NCBI GenBank assembly: GCA_002914805.1
Contig: JXTB01000197.1
Coordinates: 539,391-603,390, forward strand
Length of the DNA stretch: 64,000 bases
From: Parasponia andersonii
Lineage: Eukaryota > Streptophyta > Magnoliopsida > Rosales > Cannabaceae
Reading direction: 5' to 3'
The notes beneath the pieces are model-generated. The model made no database searches. It had not been told where the DNA came from and saw nothing but the letters and a program-made list of their open reading frames with translations. Position numbers and translations under genes: made by a program. Of the stretch, positions 21,761-38,433 are shown in pieces (position 1 is the first letter of the stretch; every line of letters starts with the position of its first letter).

Positions 21761-24345
21761 TCACCCCGTGGCCTGAAATTTATTTTGCATCAAAACAGTA
21801 AGCACTCTGTTAGTGGGGAATTTAGGAGAAAATAACAATTCTAAAAAATGACATAAATTAGAAGACGGGACATGAACATGAGTATCAACAGAAAGGAAAC
21901 TCATTAATGGTTTGCCGATAACCAACGAGTCAAAAAGGCCTCAATGGTTAATGTATTAGCCAAGCAAACTCATCAACATACATGTAACTCCTTTTTGTTC
22001 CTAGTAAGAACTGAGACAAACTTGAGGAGAAAACATTACAAAAAGCAATATGGGACATTATAACCATACCTTGTTCTCCAAATCTGGAGCACCAGTAAAA
22101 TCAACTCTCACAGGCTCAGCACCAGACTCCAGTTCTTGTTCCCTACAAGGAGGTAAAATAGTTGGAAGAAATATGATTCATTGTAGAAAATACAAGCAGA
22201 AAGCAAATTTAAGTCTGACCAACTATTTGATAGAGGTAGACGAATACAATTAATTCTCTCAGACCACCTTTCATTTGTACTACTTTGTGGATGGTGCAAC
22301 AATGTGCTAAAGTCAGCAGCAACAGTATTGGGCATTTCTTCCTTAGAAGACTTCTGTTTATCCTCTCCCTGAAAAACCCAGAAGAAAAACAAGAATAAAA
22401 ATGTATTCTTACTTATAAAAACATTCTTCAATGTAGAAGTCACTCAATAGCACTTTGCCGCAACAGCAAAAGACTTACAGCAAAATGGTCTTCCATCCAC
22501 CCTGGAACTTTATCTGAAAGAATAGTAATATACTGTTCCATTGCCATCTCCGGCCTCAAGTTCCCCAGCCTTTGCCAAGAATTCCTTACACAACGTAACC
22601 AGTGCCCTCCATCACTCACACATAGCAGCTGTCAACCCTGTTATTATAACTAGCAATCAAACTATACCGTGTAATTTGGTATAGGCCCGTCTGGTGTTTT
22701 CACAAATTTAGATTCTTCTGAATTTGGATACTTTCTGGTGATTAATTGCGTTAGTTTTATATGGTTCATACTTGAGCTCTAGGGATGGGAAGATTCAGGA
22801 AAACTTAGGCTCAAATTTATCCATACAAATACAAGGCAGGAGTGATTATAGGGTCACTTGCACGCACCCAAGAAAAAGTGGATAATATTGGACATATTTA
22901 AAGGACTTATTCATCTGTTTCAAATGACTGGATTGAGGAGATATTACACCATTTGAAACTTAACTGATAAGAAGTTCAGGCTTCAGCCTAAAGGTCGAGA
23001 ATGATAAATAGGAATTTAGGACTGAACTAGATTATCTAGAACCCCAAATTTAAATACCAGGCAAGGAGTTTTCCACCACATTTTGCATCACATTAGGTAC
23101 AAGACACTGGGAAGTGGACTACCAATAAATGATCCCGTTATTCTGAGACTACTGTGTTTCGTGGTTTGCTTTATTTATTATTATCTTTTTGGGTTAGTCT
23201 CGAGCTAAAATTTTAGTGCACGAGGTTTTTAAAACATTAATCCGTTAAATTAACAGTCTATATTGTGAAAAAGGCAAACTAATTGATGTGCCGTCTACCA
23301 CATTGCTAGTAAAATTCTGTTTCTTTGTTCGAATTTTTTGTTTTTGCTAAATATCCAAACCAGCACTTCCCAGTTTTACTATTCAATCAGTTATAGACAA
23401 TCACACACAGCCAAAAACACATAAATAGCTATGCAAAATCCTAATTCTAAATAACCGACATACATGAATAAAAGAGTAAAAGACAAATAATAAAGATAAT
23501 GATAAATGAAAAAAGCAACAAAAAGTTTGGTACCACTTGGCTTGGGCAGCGAGGTCATGAGCCAGAGGCTGAGCCTCGTGGCAAGGCCCTTCCGTTGCAA
23601 CCTTGCGGAGTCCGTATAACTCCATCTGTACGTCCCTCCCCGCTTCCGCAAAACGGCCGCCACCGTCCTCAGCCCCTGATTCCACGAATTTCACCGCCGC
23701 TGCGAAATCCTTCTCTAACTCATTCCTCTCAATTCCTTCCCAATCGTCGTCCTCAACATCATCATCGTCGCCAATACCACGCAATCCAACCTCATTCGCT
23801 TCATCTTTTCCCTCCAATTCACCGCCCACAACCCCAACCTCTTCAGGTCCGGAAGAGGGAGAAACGACGTCGTTCGTTACCGATTCCACACCAGTTTCGT
23901 CCTCGACTCCTACGTTCTCCGAGCTGTCCTCCACAGAATCACCGGCGCAACCTCCATTGACTCCTCTCGCATCAAATTCGAATAACACTTTCTCAACTTC
24001 ACCCTCCGATACGATCGTTCCGAGCAATCCAACAGTCTCCGATCGTTCACCCAAACCTAAGTCCTCTTCACGATGATGATGATGCAGACGATCGACCTCC
24101 TTGTACAAAGCTTCTTCAACAGACTCAACCCTCGTCTCGCTTCCAAAACCCTGAACCCTCAAACTCTCTTCGTGCCTCTCCACCTCGAAAACACCCTCAT
24201 CATCGGCGATCGCGCCCGATTTGATGCCCGAATCGTGACCGGCAGCAACATCGCAAGCCATAGCCATGACGACGAGTTTGGCGACGAGGAAAGAAAGGAA
24301 AAGCGCAAGAGAGGCCGTGAGGAAGAGCTCCCCAGCAAGCTCCAT
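21761..24345 (-). CDS. ACBP3: Acyl-CoA-binding domain protein, ACBP3-like
   Basis: Five exons on the minus strand: 24345-23534, 22584-22479, 22368-22268, 22142-22070 and 21772-21761, all with GT-AG borders and a summed frame of 367 codons plus stop. Residues about 7-30 form a hydrophobic N-terminal segment (signal or anchor). An acidic, low-complexity region follows. The acyl-CoA-binding domain spans about 202-306 and includes DVQMELYGLRKVATEGPCHE and, across the exon 1/2 junction, AKWNSWQRLGNL and EQYITILSDKVPGW. The Lys/Tyr-type ligand residues of the family (YGLRK, AKW) are present. Plant ACBP3 proteins bind long-chain acyl-CoA esters and phospholipids, are routed through the secretory pathway, and affect membrane lipid turnover and leaf senescence; Arabidopsis ACBP3 is of similar length. 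The last exon is only four codons (KATG, stop), which makes the extreme 3' end the least certain part. Confidence 0.92.
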
Positions 24346-24365
24346 AATTTTCCAGGGAAAATATC

Positions 24366-24368
<3 letters not shown>

Positions 24369-24402
<34 letters not shown>

Positions 24403-24420
24403 AGAGAGAGAAGAGAGAAT
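24369..24420. repeat. (GA)n microsatellite in the ACBP3 leader region
   Basis: A GA-rich run lies 24-75 bases upstream of the ACBP3 ATG and reads as CT-rich on the sense strand. CT-rich leaders near transcription start sites are common in plants. It is likely to be length-variable. Confidence 0.85.
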
Positions 24421-27400
24421 TTTCTGGGATTGGAGTTTTGAGACTTCTTTTGTAGTGGTTAGTCAGCAAAGAAAGATAAATATTAGAAAGCTGTACTCAT
24501 TAATCATGGTAGGAAAGACTGAAGAGGAAGGGATTTTACAGAGGAAGGGATATTTGCAGAGCAGAGCAAAGCATATTCGGCTACTTTTTATTATTTGTTA
24601 TTATTATTATTATTGAGGTGGAGGAGGTGTGGGGCCCATTTGAGAGACCTGTTCGTTACTTTTGCTGACTTTGTGGAATGTGTAGGCCCCACGATGTGCT
24701 GGCCGTCGTCGTTTCAAGTCACGGACGTGTATACGTATTGCGGCGGACGTTCGCTAACTTGTTACCGTCATTCATCGTGATTAACGAATGCGCCACTCGC
24801 CTCCGACGGCGCGTATACTCAAAATTGCTCGTACTTTTATTTTTAATTTTAATCCTGCAATTTAATTGCTTGTTATTTTTTTTTTAATTTCAAGATACAT
24901 TTTTTGTTTGACAACTTACATAGTTTTTACATGTATATTTCGAATTTATGTTTATTGTTAGGATAATTTTTCCACCCAATAAAATGAGTACACATGGTAA
25001 GTGGGAATGATGTAAAATGGCATGTTTATATGGCGCTAACCCAGTTTGATAACGGATCGGACAAAGAAGGATTTTGATACTTGACCTGACAACGACCAGG
25101 GTCGACCGAAGGGGTAGCCACTAAGGCAATGGCCTAGGGCCCCATCAACCAAAGCCACTTAACTATGGTTTCCACTTAATTATGGTTTCTACCGATTGTA
25201 GTTCTATTTTTAAGCCTAATTCGCCAATAATTAGATTATGATGTAGATATAATACCTCTTAAACCTACTATTTCTAATTCAAAATATATGTTAGGTTGAT
25301 AAAAGGTAAAAACTCAAAATTAATACTCGATTTAGCAATATTTTCATTTAAATAAATAGTTGATTTAATTTTAATGAAAAATCTCGTACCATTAGCAACA
25401 GATCTATATACATTCTTATCATAAGTAAAAAAATAAACATATATATCATTTCAATTATTTTATTTCATTACCATAAAAAGGAAAAACTAATTACAGAAAT
25501 AAAAATAGTATCTTACTAAACGTAATATTCATAAATATTCATTTTGCTATTTTCACAAATTTTACTCTTTAACTGGTACCACATTTGATCTCTTTAGTTT
25601 CATCAAAGGTTCTAAATCTATTCTTACTAATTTCATATTGTATTTTGTTCTTAATTTTTTCTATTTTCAAAAAACTTCTCCAATTTTTAATTTTGTTGTT
25701 ATTTTAAAGATTACATATCCTTTTAGGATGTTTCTTTGCAATATGTTCAATTATAGTAATAACTATCTACATTGACATGAAGAAAAAAAAAAAAGCTAAT
25801 TGAACATTAAAAAAAAAGTTTGTGATTTTTTTTTAGAACAATTATAGTTTAACAACTAATTTTAAACTAATGGATGAGATGATGAAGTAGTAATAGTATA
25901 TAAATAAAGATTTTAAATCTATGAAATGTGTGATACTATATTCGCTAATTGTAAAGAATAATTAAAACTAGTTTTTAGAACGCCTTTTTACAAGTTTCGC
26001 CTAAGGTCTTAAATTGTGTTGAGAGTTGAGACGGTCCCGACTGCGACCGAATGAAGAGAGTGAGAATAGCACTGGTCGACATGTTCGGTGTATGACCTTG
26101 TCAGAAAATAGCAGGCCCTAGAAATGTTAGCTAAATAATATTCAATCAAGAATAGTTATCAATCATATTGAACCACTCTAATCGGGCAGCATTAACAGAC
26201 CACTTGGTTAATAATGGACTCCAACTACATAGAATATTTCTCGATGAATATACTAGTCATATGCGTCGTACGAACAAAGAATGATAACACATGGACTTTT
26301 ACATACCCTTATTCGTACAAGGTGTGGGTGAGACACGTTCCGTTATTTCAGAGGACATGTGGCCAATCTAACAATCTTATGACCACAGGATCATTATAAA
26401 TTATGCATTTTTTTACCAAAAAAATATAAGCTGCGACCGGTCTCTAAAACCGTAATTATCCTCTCTTTCTCTTATTCCAACAAATACAATACTCTCTATT
26501 GATTGTTGTCTACTATATTAAAATCATTCTTAAAGGAGAATAAATAGGTACCCGGTATCTTACAAAATTTTAGTGAAAAGTTCATTTCTAGTTTTTTTTT
26601 TCAAAATTATACAATCTACGCCTATAATAAATTTGGGTTTTGGGATTAGAAGAACCACTTAATCTACGCCAACATTTATGATGGACACGAATAAATAAAA
26701 TTTGGTAGTTGGAAATTTTTTTGTTTCTTGAATACTTGGAATTCTAATCTATAACGTGCATATATATACATATATATTGGCATGGGAGGGTCATTTATGA
26801 TCATGTGAAAGGATAATGATGCGGTGCCCTTTGGTGAAAGTTGTAAGGGGATTTTCATTTTTTTTATTTTTTATTTTCAGGAAACTCAATTGTCAAACAA
26901 TGACCCCCCTAAACCAAGAACGTCCGAGCGTGGAATGGCATAACTTATTCTGATCAAAACAAGAAAATGGCATGTCTAATGCAATCTTGATAATAATTCC
27001 GCCCCCCCAAGACCAATTTAAATTTATTTCGGTATTCTCCAAACTGCCATCTAACAACTACGCTCAAAAAATTATGAGTGCTCAACGAACATTACATTTT
27101 CCTTTGCCCCATTTAATGTGCTTTTACCGCAGTGAGGCATGAGCCATGACTCACGAGGGGATGGGTCCACCACTTTTTATGTTCTTTTAACTTATCAAAA
27201 TAGCCACCACAAAATTGTAGTGACTAGTGGGCTCCAGCCGTGAGGTTTTCCCATTAGAAGAAGCTCACCACTTTCAGCGGTACACAATTCAACAATGCTC
27301 AAAAACGTTACCGCTACTTTGCTACTTAAACATCATTTTAACGTAACAATAGTATAACCAATAATGTTTCTAGAGTATAATAAGTGAAAGTTTCACTGGC

Positions 27401-27989
27401 TAAAAAGATGATAACTTAACTTTTAACACTAATTATTCCACCGATCAATAATATGTTAACATATGTGTTTTATAAGATTAAAAAATATATATATATATAT
27501 ATATATATATTTCATTTCGTCCCTTGATTAATGATAATTCATTTGTCATATCATTAATATGACAAAATCAGATAACACCACTGGTCTTTGTTTATCATTT
27601 TCCTACAAGATTAGGCCAATTTTATTTTTTTAATTCAAAACTTACCTAATGTCATCGATGACGATGAATAGGCCAATCTCTCAGGTCGGTGGAGAGTGAA
27701 CAGGCAAATATACGTAGTCCTTAATAAGTTTGTGCGTAGCTCGATAATGGCATGATCCAAAAGCATAATCGTTTGGAAATCTTTTTTATCTCGTTTATTT
27801 ATTTATTTTATTTTATTTCCTTTCCTCCTTGGAAAATGTTAATTATAGAATTGTGTTGTCATTTTGCGTCCGACTATACCTAATTAAGGTCTATACTTAC
27901 TACAAATACACGTGTACTCATCATATCCTGTATCACAAGAGCATTCTGATCTAAAACAACTTAAAGGAAGAAGGAGGGAAGAAGGAGCA
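24421..27989. other. Intergenic DNA between ACBP3 and the zinc-finger gene
   Basis: The first few hundred bases are the ACBP3 upstream region, including a GC-richer stretch at 24600-24830 without an obvious protein. A probable hAT-type non-autonomous element follows (25097-26043). The rest is AT-rich with a (TA)n run near 27487-27510. No gene found. Confidence 0.6.
25097..26043. mobile_element. Possible non-autonomous hAT-type element
   Basis: The left end CAGGGTCGACCGAAGGGG and the reverse complement of the right end, CAGTCGGGACCGTCTC, are imperfect inverted repeats of the CAGGGxCGxCC type seen in some plant hAT elements. The left end is followed by GGCAATGGCCTAGGGCCC, and a related word, GCCTAAGG, lies close to the right end. 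The 950-bp interior is AT-rich and non-coding. An 8-bp target duplication could not be confirmed. Confidence 0.4.
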
Positions 27990-28880
27990 ATGGGTGGAGG
28001 CAACGGTCAAAAGGCGAAGATGGCTCGTGAGAGGAACATGGAGAAGCAGAAAGCAGCTAAAGGTATGCAATAAATATATTTATTACATATAATTTTCATT
28101 TGAGAAAAATCGTAGAAGGAAAGAAGTGAATAAAAGAGAAACTTTAATAGTTTCNTTGACATCCTCAAAAAACCACATCGAATTAATCGGTTCGTTTTAG
28201 CCGATTAGTGCCACTACCAGTTAAGCTCAGTTCTAAATAAATTTCTCGTTTGCTGCATTGGCCTTAAGAAAAGGGAGCAAAATTGTACCCATGACCCAGA
28301 GTAAACTCGGATTACAATGTTTCTTGTTTTAGTTTCCCAAAATTTATATGCATTAATACATATATTTATAATCATATATATATATATATAAGGAGCTATA
28401 TATGGAGTTAGTATAATATTTTTTTTAATGACTATCGCTGACATTTAGATTTCAAACCAATAGTTAGTATTATTCTTAAGCTTCTGAGATTCATAATTTG
28501 AGAAGACTTAGAAACGGAGTACTATGAATTGCCCTTGTTTTGACTTGGTAATTGATTCTTTTTGGGACTCTCAGGAAGTCAGCTTGAATCAAACAAGAAA
28601 GCCATGTCGATCCAGGTAAGTAGAGAAAGATACAAACTCTTTGAATTTAATTATTTTTTCGCAAAAATACCCAAAAGATAGATTCAATATTCATAATAAA
28701 TTATAACCAACACATTAGATATTTTACCATGTCAATATGCCTAAGCAGATTGTAATTCATCAAAGCTTTATCTGGAAAACTAGTCTTTACCCGGTTTATA
28801 TTTCAATTGCCTTTAATTAGTTGAATATTTGGTTACTTTAATTATTTTCTATAAGTACTTTAATTAAAACTCTTATGCTC

Positions 28881-28942
<62 letters not shown>

Positions 28943-29908
28943 GCTTGAGAAAAATCAGGTCCAACACTTGGTGGTTATTTATATATAATTAAATATGGGC
29001 ACCAGTAGATTTTTTTTTTTTTTACCAATACATAAGTATCAATTTGACCAATGAAAATTTAGCATACAACATTTTTTTATTGTAAAAAGTAAGAGAAAAA
29101 GAGAATTAATGATGCACGTCTTTTCATGCACTTTATTATAGCTATTAGATCACCATTGGCTAAAAAAAAAATACCACAGGTAAAAAAAAAAATACCTACC
29201 CATAAGTAAAAAAAAAAATACCTATTGGATTGGCAACCATATATATATATATATATATCCAGTAGGTATTTTTTTTTACCTATGTATAGTATCAATTTAG
29301 CCAATGAAAATTTAGTATGCACATTTTTTTATTGTAAAAAGTAAGAGAAAAAGAGAATTAATGATGCACGTCTTTTCATACACTTCATTATAGTCATTGG
29401 ATCACCATTAGATGGTGATCCAATGGCTAAAAAAAAAATACCTACCCATAAGTAAAAAAAAAAATACCTATTGGATTGGCAACCATATATATATATATAT
29501 ATATATTATATGTGTTTGGTTTAAATAGTTATAACAATATTTATCTATTGAGTTATAATAGTTTAAACCGTTAGATTTATATTCTATAGTTGTGATTAAT
29601 TCGATGATTGGCCAAAAAAATTTAATGATATTTATTAGCATCAGTTTGCTAATATTGCTAATACTATTAAATTTTTTTTATTATTCATTAGTGGTCACAA
29701 AAAAATTAAAATCATTGAGAAGAGCTCCTTATACGTATATCTAATTTGCTAATATTGTTTTCCAATGAATGGTGAGATATGGTTCCAGTGCAAAGTATGC
29801 ATGCAGACATTCATTTGCACCACAACGGAGGTCAAGTGTAGGGAACACGCTGAAGCTAAACATCCCAAGTCTGATGTTTACACTTGTTTTCCACATCTTA
29901 AGAAGTGA
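27990..29908 (+). CDS. Small zinc-finger protein (At2g23090-like, 4F5/zf-met2 type)
   Basis: Three exons: 27990-28062, 28575-28615 and 29789-29908. They join to a 77-residue frame whose phases and GT-AG borders agree. Exon 1 encodes MGGGNGQKAKMARERNMEKQ, a basic N-terminus typical of the 4F5-like family. Exon 2 encodes SQLESNKKAMSIQ. Exon 3 encodes CKVCMQTFICTTTEVKCREH, then AEAKHPKSDVYTCFPHLKK and the stop. The CxxC pair and the two His of REHAEAKH form the zinc site. The whole protein aligns end to end with the conserved plant family typified by Arabidopsis At2g23090, whose molecular role is poorly defined (small, basic, probably nuclear). No exon is long enough to stand out as an ORF. An ambiguous base (n) lies in intron 1 at 28155, and intron 2 carries a repeat duplication. 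Confidence 0.94.
28870..28939. repeat. (TG)n/(TA)n microsatellite in intron 2 of the zinc-finger gene
   Basis: A GTGTGTGTG word followed by about 45 bases of TA dinucleotides. A mutable intronic tract. Confidence 0.9.
29002..29505. repeat. Tandem pair of fold-back units in intron 2 of the zinc-finger gene
   Basis: Two head-to-tail units of about 250 bases (29002-29258 and 29259-29505) share CCAATGAAAATTTAG, AGAGAATTAATGATGCACGT and GGATTGGCAACCATATATAT. Each unit starts with a CCAGTAG word and a T run, and ends with an A run and ATACCTATTGGATTGG, so its ends are inverted relative to each other. The second unit also carries a perfect 14-bp palindrome with a 3-base loop (29395-29425, CATTGGATCACCAT and its complement). 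Confidence 0.8.
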
Positions 29909-32900
29909 AATTAATGATCTTATTTACACAAAATAAGAAGATCGAGTTCGTGTTCCATTGTATCTTATTCGCTATGCTTTTATTTTAAGTTTGGAAGTCT
30001 AGGAATAGTCTTTTGTAAGATTCTCAGCCTCAGACTCAAAACTGTTTGTGGAATACTAGTTCGTGATGGCTATTAATTACCTATACTCTAAATTCGTTAA
30101 AATTTTAGTCGAATAATAAGAATGGAGCGTAGTTTAATTTCAACAGACTCAGCATTTGTAAACAAAGGTAATTATATTAAGAGGAAATAAAGCCCGATAC
30201 GACTTTTGAGCAGAAGTGTTGTTTTTTACGATGTACGGAGAGTAAGTTTTAGAAAAATACGGCCCAACTTCACCACAAAATTATTTATGGTCAGCACACT
30301 AACTGCACGCAATGTGTCAGGCCTTGTCCTGACTCCTCCTTATGCAACAACGTTTTTTTGCTTTTTTTATTTTTAATTATTTTAATTCTTTTTTTTTTTT
30401 CTCCCTCAGATAATCATTTTAATTCTTCACATCTTGTTAGTGTTTTTTCTTTTTGGGGAAATTAGGTGGGATACGAGATTTGGCTTTTAATCTTATATAT
30501 ACGGTGAATGGAAACGTACTTTTATGAAATACAACCTTACTTTTAAAATTACGGCCTGATATAAAGAGTTAGAGTTTCCGTCCTTTGTCAAAAATTGGCC
30601 TTACACGTGGTCTTACTTGCAGTGAGTAGCGGCTAGTGCATTACTATTTTATTTCTTTGATTCCTTTTTCTTTTTCTTTTTTTTTTTTTACTTTTTTAAT
30701 ATTTTATTTAGAGCTTATGGTTTTATTGTCTAGTTTTTTTTTTTTTAATGGAATGGATTTTCTCGTTTAGCTTTTACTTTTTCTTTTTTTTTTTCTTTCC
30801 TTTAAATGTTTCTTTTGTTTTTTCTTTTTTCAACTAAACATCTATTGGATAAAATTAGTTTTCTCTTCAGATCTTTTTAAAGTAATTTTTCTTTAATTAC
30901 TTCTTCATTGTCTTAGTAAATCCCAGATTCTTAATATATTTTTGGCAACTCATTATTAGTCACCGTCTTCGTTACTATTGCTTATCTATGATATAGGGGT
31001 AATAGTTTGAATTTTGAAGTTGGTCATTCTTAAAAAAAAATCCTTTAAATTATTTTTTTGAATTCTAAAATTGCATTTTAATTATTTTTTCAATTTGTTT
31101 TTTTTCCTTTTTTAATTCATTTTTTGTTAGAATATTTTTAGTATAGAATTAATTTTTTGGGATAAATTTTATTTTTTTAAACTAATTTTATATGTTTGAG
31201 TATTTTCCAAATATTCTCTCAAAAATATGTTATATGTACATGTACTAAGGTATTCTACTAGATTATCTATGCTATCCGTGAAATTGGGAGGAGAATTGGG
31301 TTTTACTTATGTAATTTAGTATCAGTCTTTCAAAAAATTTTAAAAAAAATATCAGTCTAAGATACAGAGGTACTATACTAAATTATTAATGATATCCTAA
31401 GAATCTGTCCAAGATACTGAGGTATTTTTCTAAATTACCTATGATATCCAAAGCATCAGGCCGAAGTACATTTTTTTTCCCTCAACTATTTTTTTATATA
31501 TTTTTTTTTGTCTTTTTTTTCTGTCTCTTCTTTTGTTTTTTTCTCTCCAATATTATTCAGTTTCAAAATTAAAATTTTTCAGTATCGGTAACTATCATAG
31601 TATATATTAGTATTCTTACAAGATACTTTTATTTACAGTATCCTTACATGATACTTATAGGATATTAGTATTCGTGAATTGAATTGGAATTGGAATGAAT
31701 GTTAGTGTTTCTTATTAATAAATTTACCATAGATATCATAAATATCCTTGAAAGTATCATATGTCTCTTACAAGGATACCTATAGTAATCATAATATTTT
31801 GGGGGGAAAAAGTCTTATCATGTTAATTAAGTTTATGAGGAAACTGAAAAAGAAAAAAAAATACCATATGTATCCTACTATGTTACTTATAGTATTTGAG
31901 ATATGGAAGTGTGAATTTGGGGTTCTTTCATTTCTATAAAAATTTACAATTGCTAAAATTAAAAAAAAAGCACAAAAAATAGAAAGTTATTAAATTAATA
32001 CTTATGAGTACGAAAAGGGTCAAAAAAGTGATAAATAGATATAATAATTACGAAATTAAATTCTACATATAAAAAATTGGAATAAGCTTCAAAAAAACTA
32101 GGTGCATTATCGTAGGTATTCTACTATAATACTTATGATATCTAAGCAAATTTTTAAAAGTTACCATAGATATCCCACCAAATTACTTATAGTATTTTCG
32201 AAATTCAAATAGTAATTTGGTATTTTTCATTTCCCCCTCCCCTCCAAAAAAAAATATAAATATTGCCACATAAGTATCCTACTTTATTACTTATAATGTC
32301 GGGGATATTGGAACGGGAGTTTAGAGTTCCTTATTGCCAAAAATAAAAATATTTTAGGTATCTCACAAAGGTGGCATTTGAAGAAATTAAAAAGAAAAAA
32401 AAAAGTTACCATACCATGCGTATCTTAGAAATTTAAATGGTAGTTTTGCATTTTTATCCAAAAAAAAAATGTTTACCATAGGTATTATATTATGATACCT
32501 TTGATATTCAAGATATAGGAAGAGAGTTAAGTTATAACGTCTATGCAACCATAAATATCTTATCATAATATATTTGGTAAGAGATAAATATATAATTTGG
32601 GTGTTACTTATTACATAACTTTATTACATAACTATAGGTATCCTATCATAATATCTTTGGTATCCAAGAGATAGGAAAAGAGCTAGAGTGTTACTTATTG
32701 TGCAACTATAAATATCTCAGCATGATACCGACAGTATCTTAGAGATAGGAAAATAATTGAGATGTTGTTTATTATGGGAAAAAAAATATAATTACTATAG
32801 GCATCTTAGCAAATTACTAACAATGTCTAAAAAATTGAAAATGAAATTACGTGAGAGCTTTAGAATTAATTTTATTAGAAGTATGACATAAGCTACTTCA

Positions 32901-34558
32901 ATAAGTATTCAAAGTCTCAAAAACATTTACGGAAAGGATGTGCCATAATGTAATTAAATGTTATGATTTGTTAAACAAAAAATAAGCATATAAATAAATA
33001 AAAATTTAAATTACCAGCAAAAAAAAAAAAAAAACGTGAAATTGAGAAAAACATGGCAGAAAAAGACTAAAATGAAAAATGAAAAAACAAATAATTTGAA
33101 CTATAAAAAAGTAAAATAATTAATAATTAATATAATTAAAAAATAGTAATATATAATCTTGTGTCAGTACTCGTACGGCCACTGACACATTTTTTGACAG
33201 GCACCTATCTTTTAAAAAGAAATAAAAAATAAAAAAGATAAAAACAGGCCTAACGTCCTTTTAAAAGAAGAAAAAAAAAATAATGTGCTTGACCCGCGTC
33301 AGCATCACTATATTAGGACGTAATTTAAAAAGTTGTAGGTCGTATTTTTGTAACTTTTAGCACCGTATGACCGTATTTTTTAAGTTACTAGGTCCTCTTC
33401 GTATTTTCTAGAAAGGAAACCATTTTTAACGTATTTACTTAAAAACTCTTATATTAAGGTCATATCTATTAATCCCCAATAAGAACGAAAATAAAGAAAA
33501 TGTTCATATTTCCTATTCATTCATGTGTTTTCCATCTCTCCAAATTATTTCGCTTCACGATTCAAAGGCCACACCCAATAATTCTTGAAACTATCGATTA
33601 ATCAATGATGGATGATAAGATAATTTTTCATACTAGCTGCATTGAGTTCGTTCCTTGTCCAACTGAATCCTAGGAAAATGAAAAAAAGAAAGAAAACATC
33701 ACCCTATTAATGTTTGACTTGTTTAGTTCAAGAAACAGGGCAAACGAGAAACGCTAAAAGAAAATACCAAAGCTCAAATATACTTGGACCAGAAACGACC
33801 AGAGTACGTTATTAATTCTTTAAGATTTTTTATTTATTAATTTTTTCTGGGTTGGAGCAGGCTGGGGTAACCAAAGGAAGAAACGAGGCTTGTTATCGTA
33901 GATAACCGTTAAAAGATTAATAATGACAAAACTTTATCCTCTTAACTTTCACGGAGAATAACAACATTTTCTGGGAAGTAATAATCATAATAATACTTTG
34001 TGGCAGTAGTCATAATAAGGTAAAATAAATAAAATCTCTCACTAAAATGAGGGTTCCGTAGATAATTATTACTTCTTTAAAATATTTAACTAAATTTATC
34101 ACTATCACTTTTAAGAGAAAATTAGTCAAAAATTCATTAAAAATCTGTAAAGACTACCACTGACGTCAAAAATCCGTTAAAATCGTCAAAAATTTATCAA
34201 AAAATCATCAAAAATTCATTTAATAAATTGATATAGTAGTGGATTTAATTACGAGGAAAAAAAATTGAATTCACCTCTTTTATTCTTAAAAAGAGTCGCA
34301 GCAAAGTCCAGTCATAGAACTCGCAGTAATAACCGAAATCCAAGAAGACTTGTAAAAAATAAGTTGACAATACAAAACTCAGCACGGGAAAAAAAATAAA
34401 TTATGAACATCAGAATACAACAAAATCCAGCTGTGACAGATGGATGACCTTTTCTAGGAAATTATGTCATTCCGTGACCATAAGTGTCCTAAAGAATGGC
34501 CTGAGTGTTGTATAAGTCTCACTAAAACACAGCTCTATGATATAGCCAATTACTATCG
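29909..34558. other. Gene-free, AT-rich stretch with a degenerate repeat array
   Basis: No coding region is credible. Long T-rich (30340-31150) and A-rich (32390-33260) flanks surround a degenerate repeat array. Similar words on either side in inverted orientation (AATGTGTCAGGCC near 30310, GGCCACTGACACATT near 33177; AGAAAAATACGG near 30251, and the complement of AGAAAATACG near 33399-33408) hint that 30.25-33.41 kb is one large non-autonomous element. The last 350 bases adjoin the 3' end of the CK2 alpha gene. Confidence 0.5.
31230..32790. repeat. Degenerate tandem array of a GGTATCCTACTA-type unit
   Basis: Variants of the core GGTATCCTACTATATTACTT, followed by TATGATATCC or TAGTATCC-like words and a purine-rich spacer, recur at intervals of roughly 60-120 bases, for example near 31248, 31370, 31420, 31750, 31880, 32115, 32270, 32480, 32560, 32640 and 32710. 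The units are diverged, so the period is irregular. No protein reading frame is conserved across units. Confidence 0.6.

Positions 34559-38433
<3,875 letters not shown>

Noticed and set aside
23499..24441. Plus-strand Ser/Pro-rich and Arg-rich frames over ACBP3 exon 1
   Set aside because: They mirror the acidic low-complexity region of ACBP3 and the (GA)n leader. They have no conserved motif.
28155..28155. Ambiguous base n in intron 1 of the zinc-finger gene
   Set aside because: A sequencing or assembly ambiguity inside an intron, with no effect on the gene model.
31230..32790. CRISPR-like array
   Set aside because: The repeats are diverged, irregularly spaced and AT-rich, with no constant repeat/spacer alternation, in a plant nuclear context.
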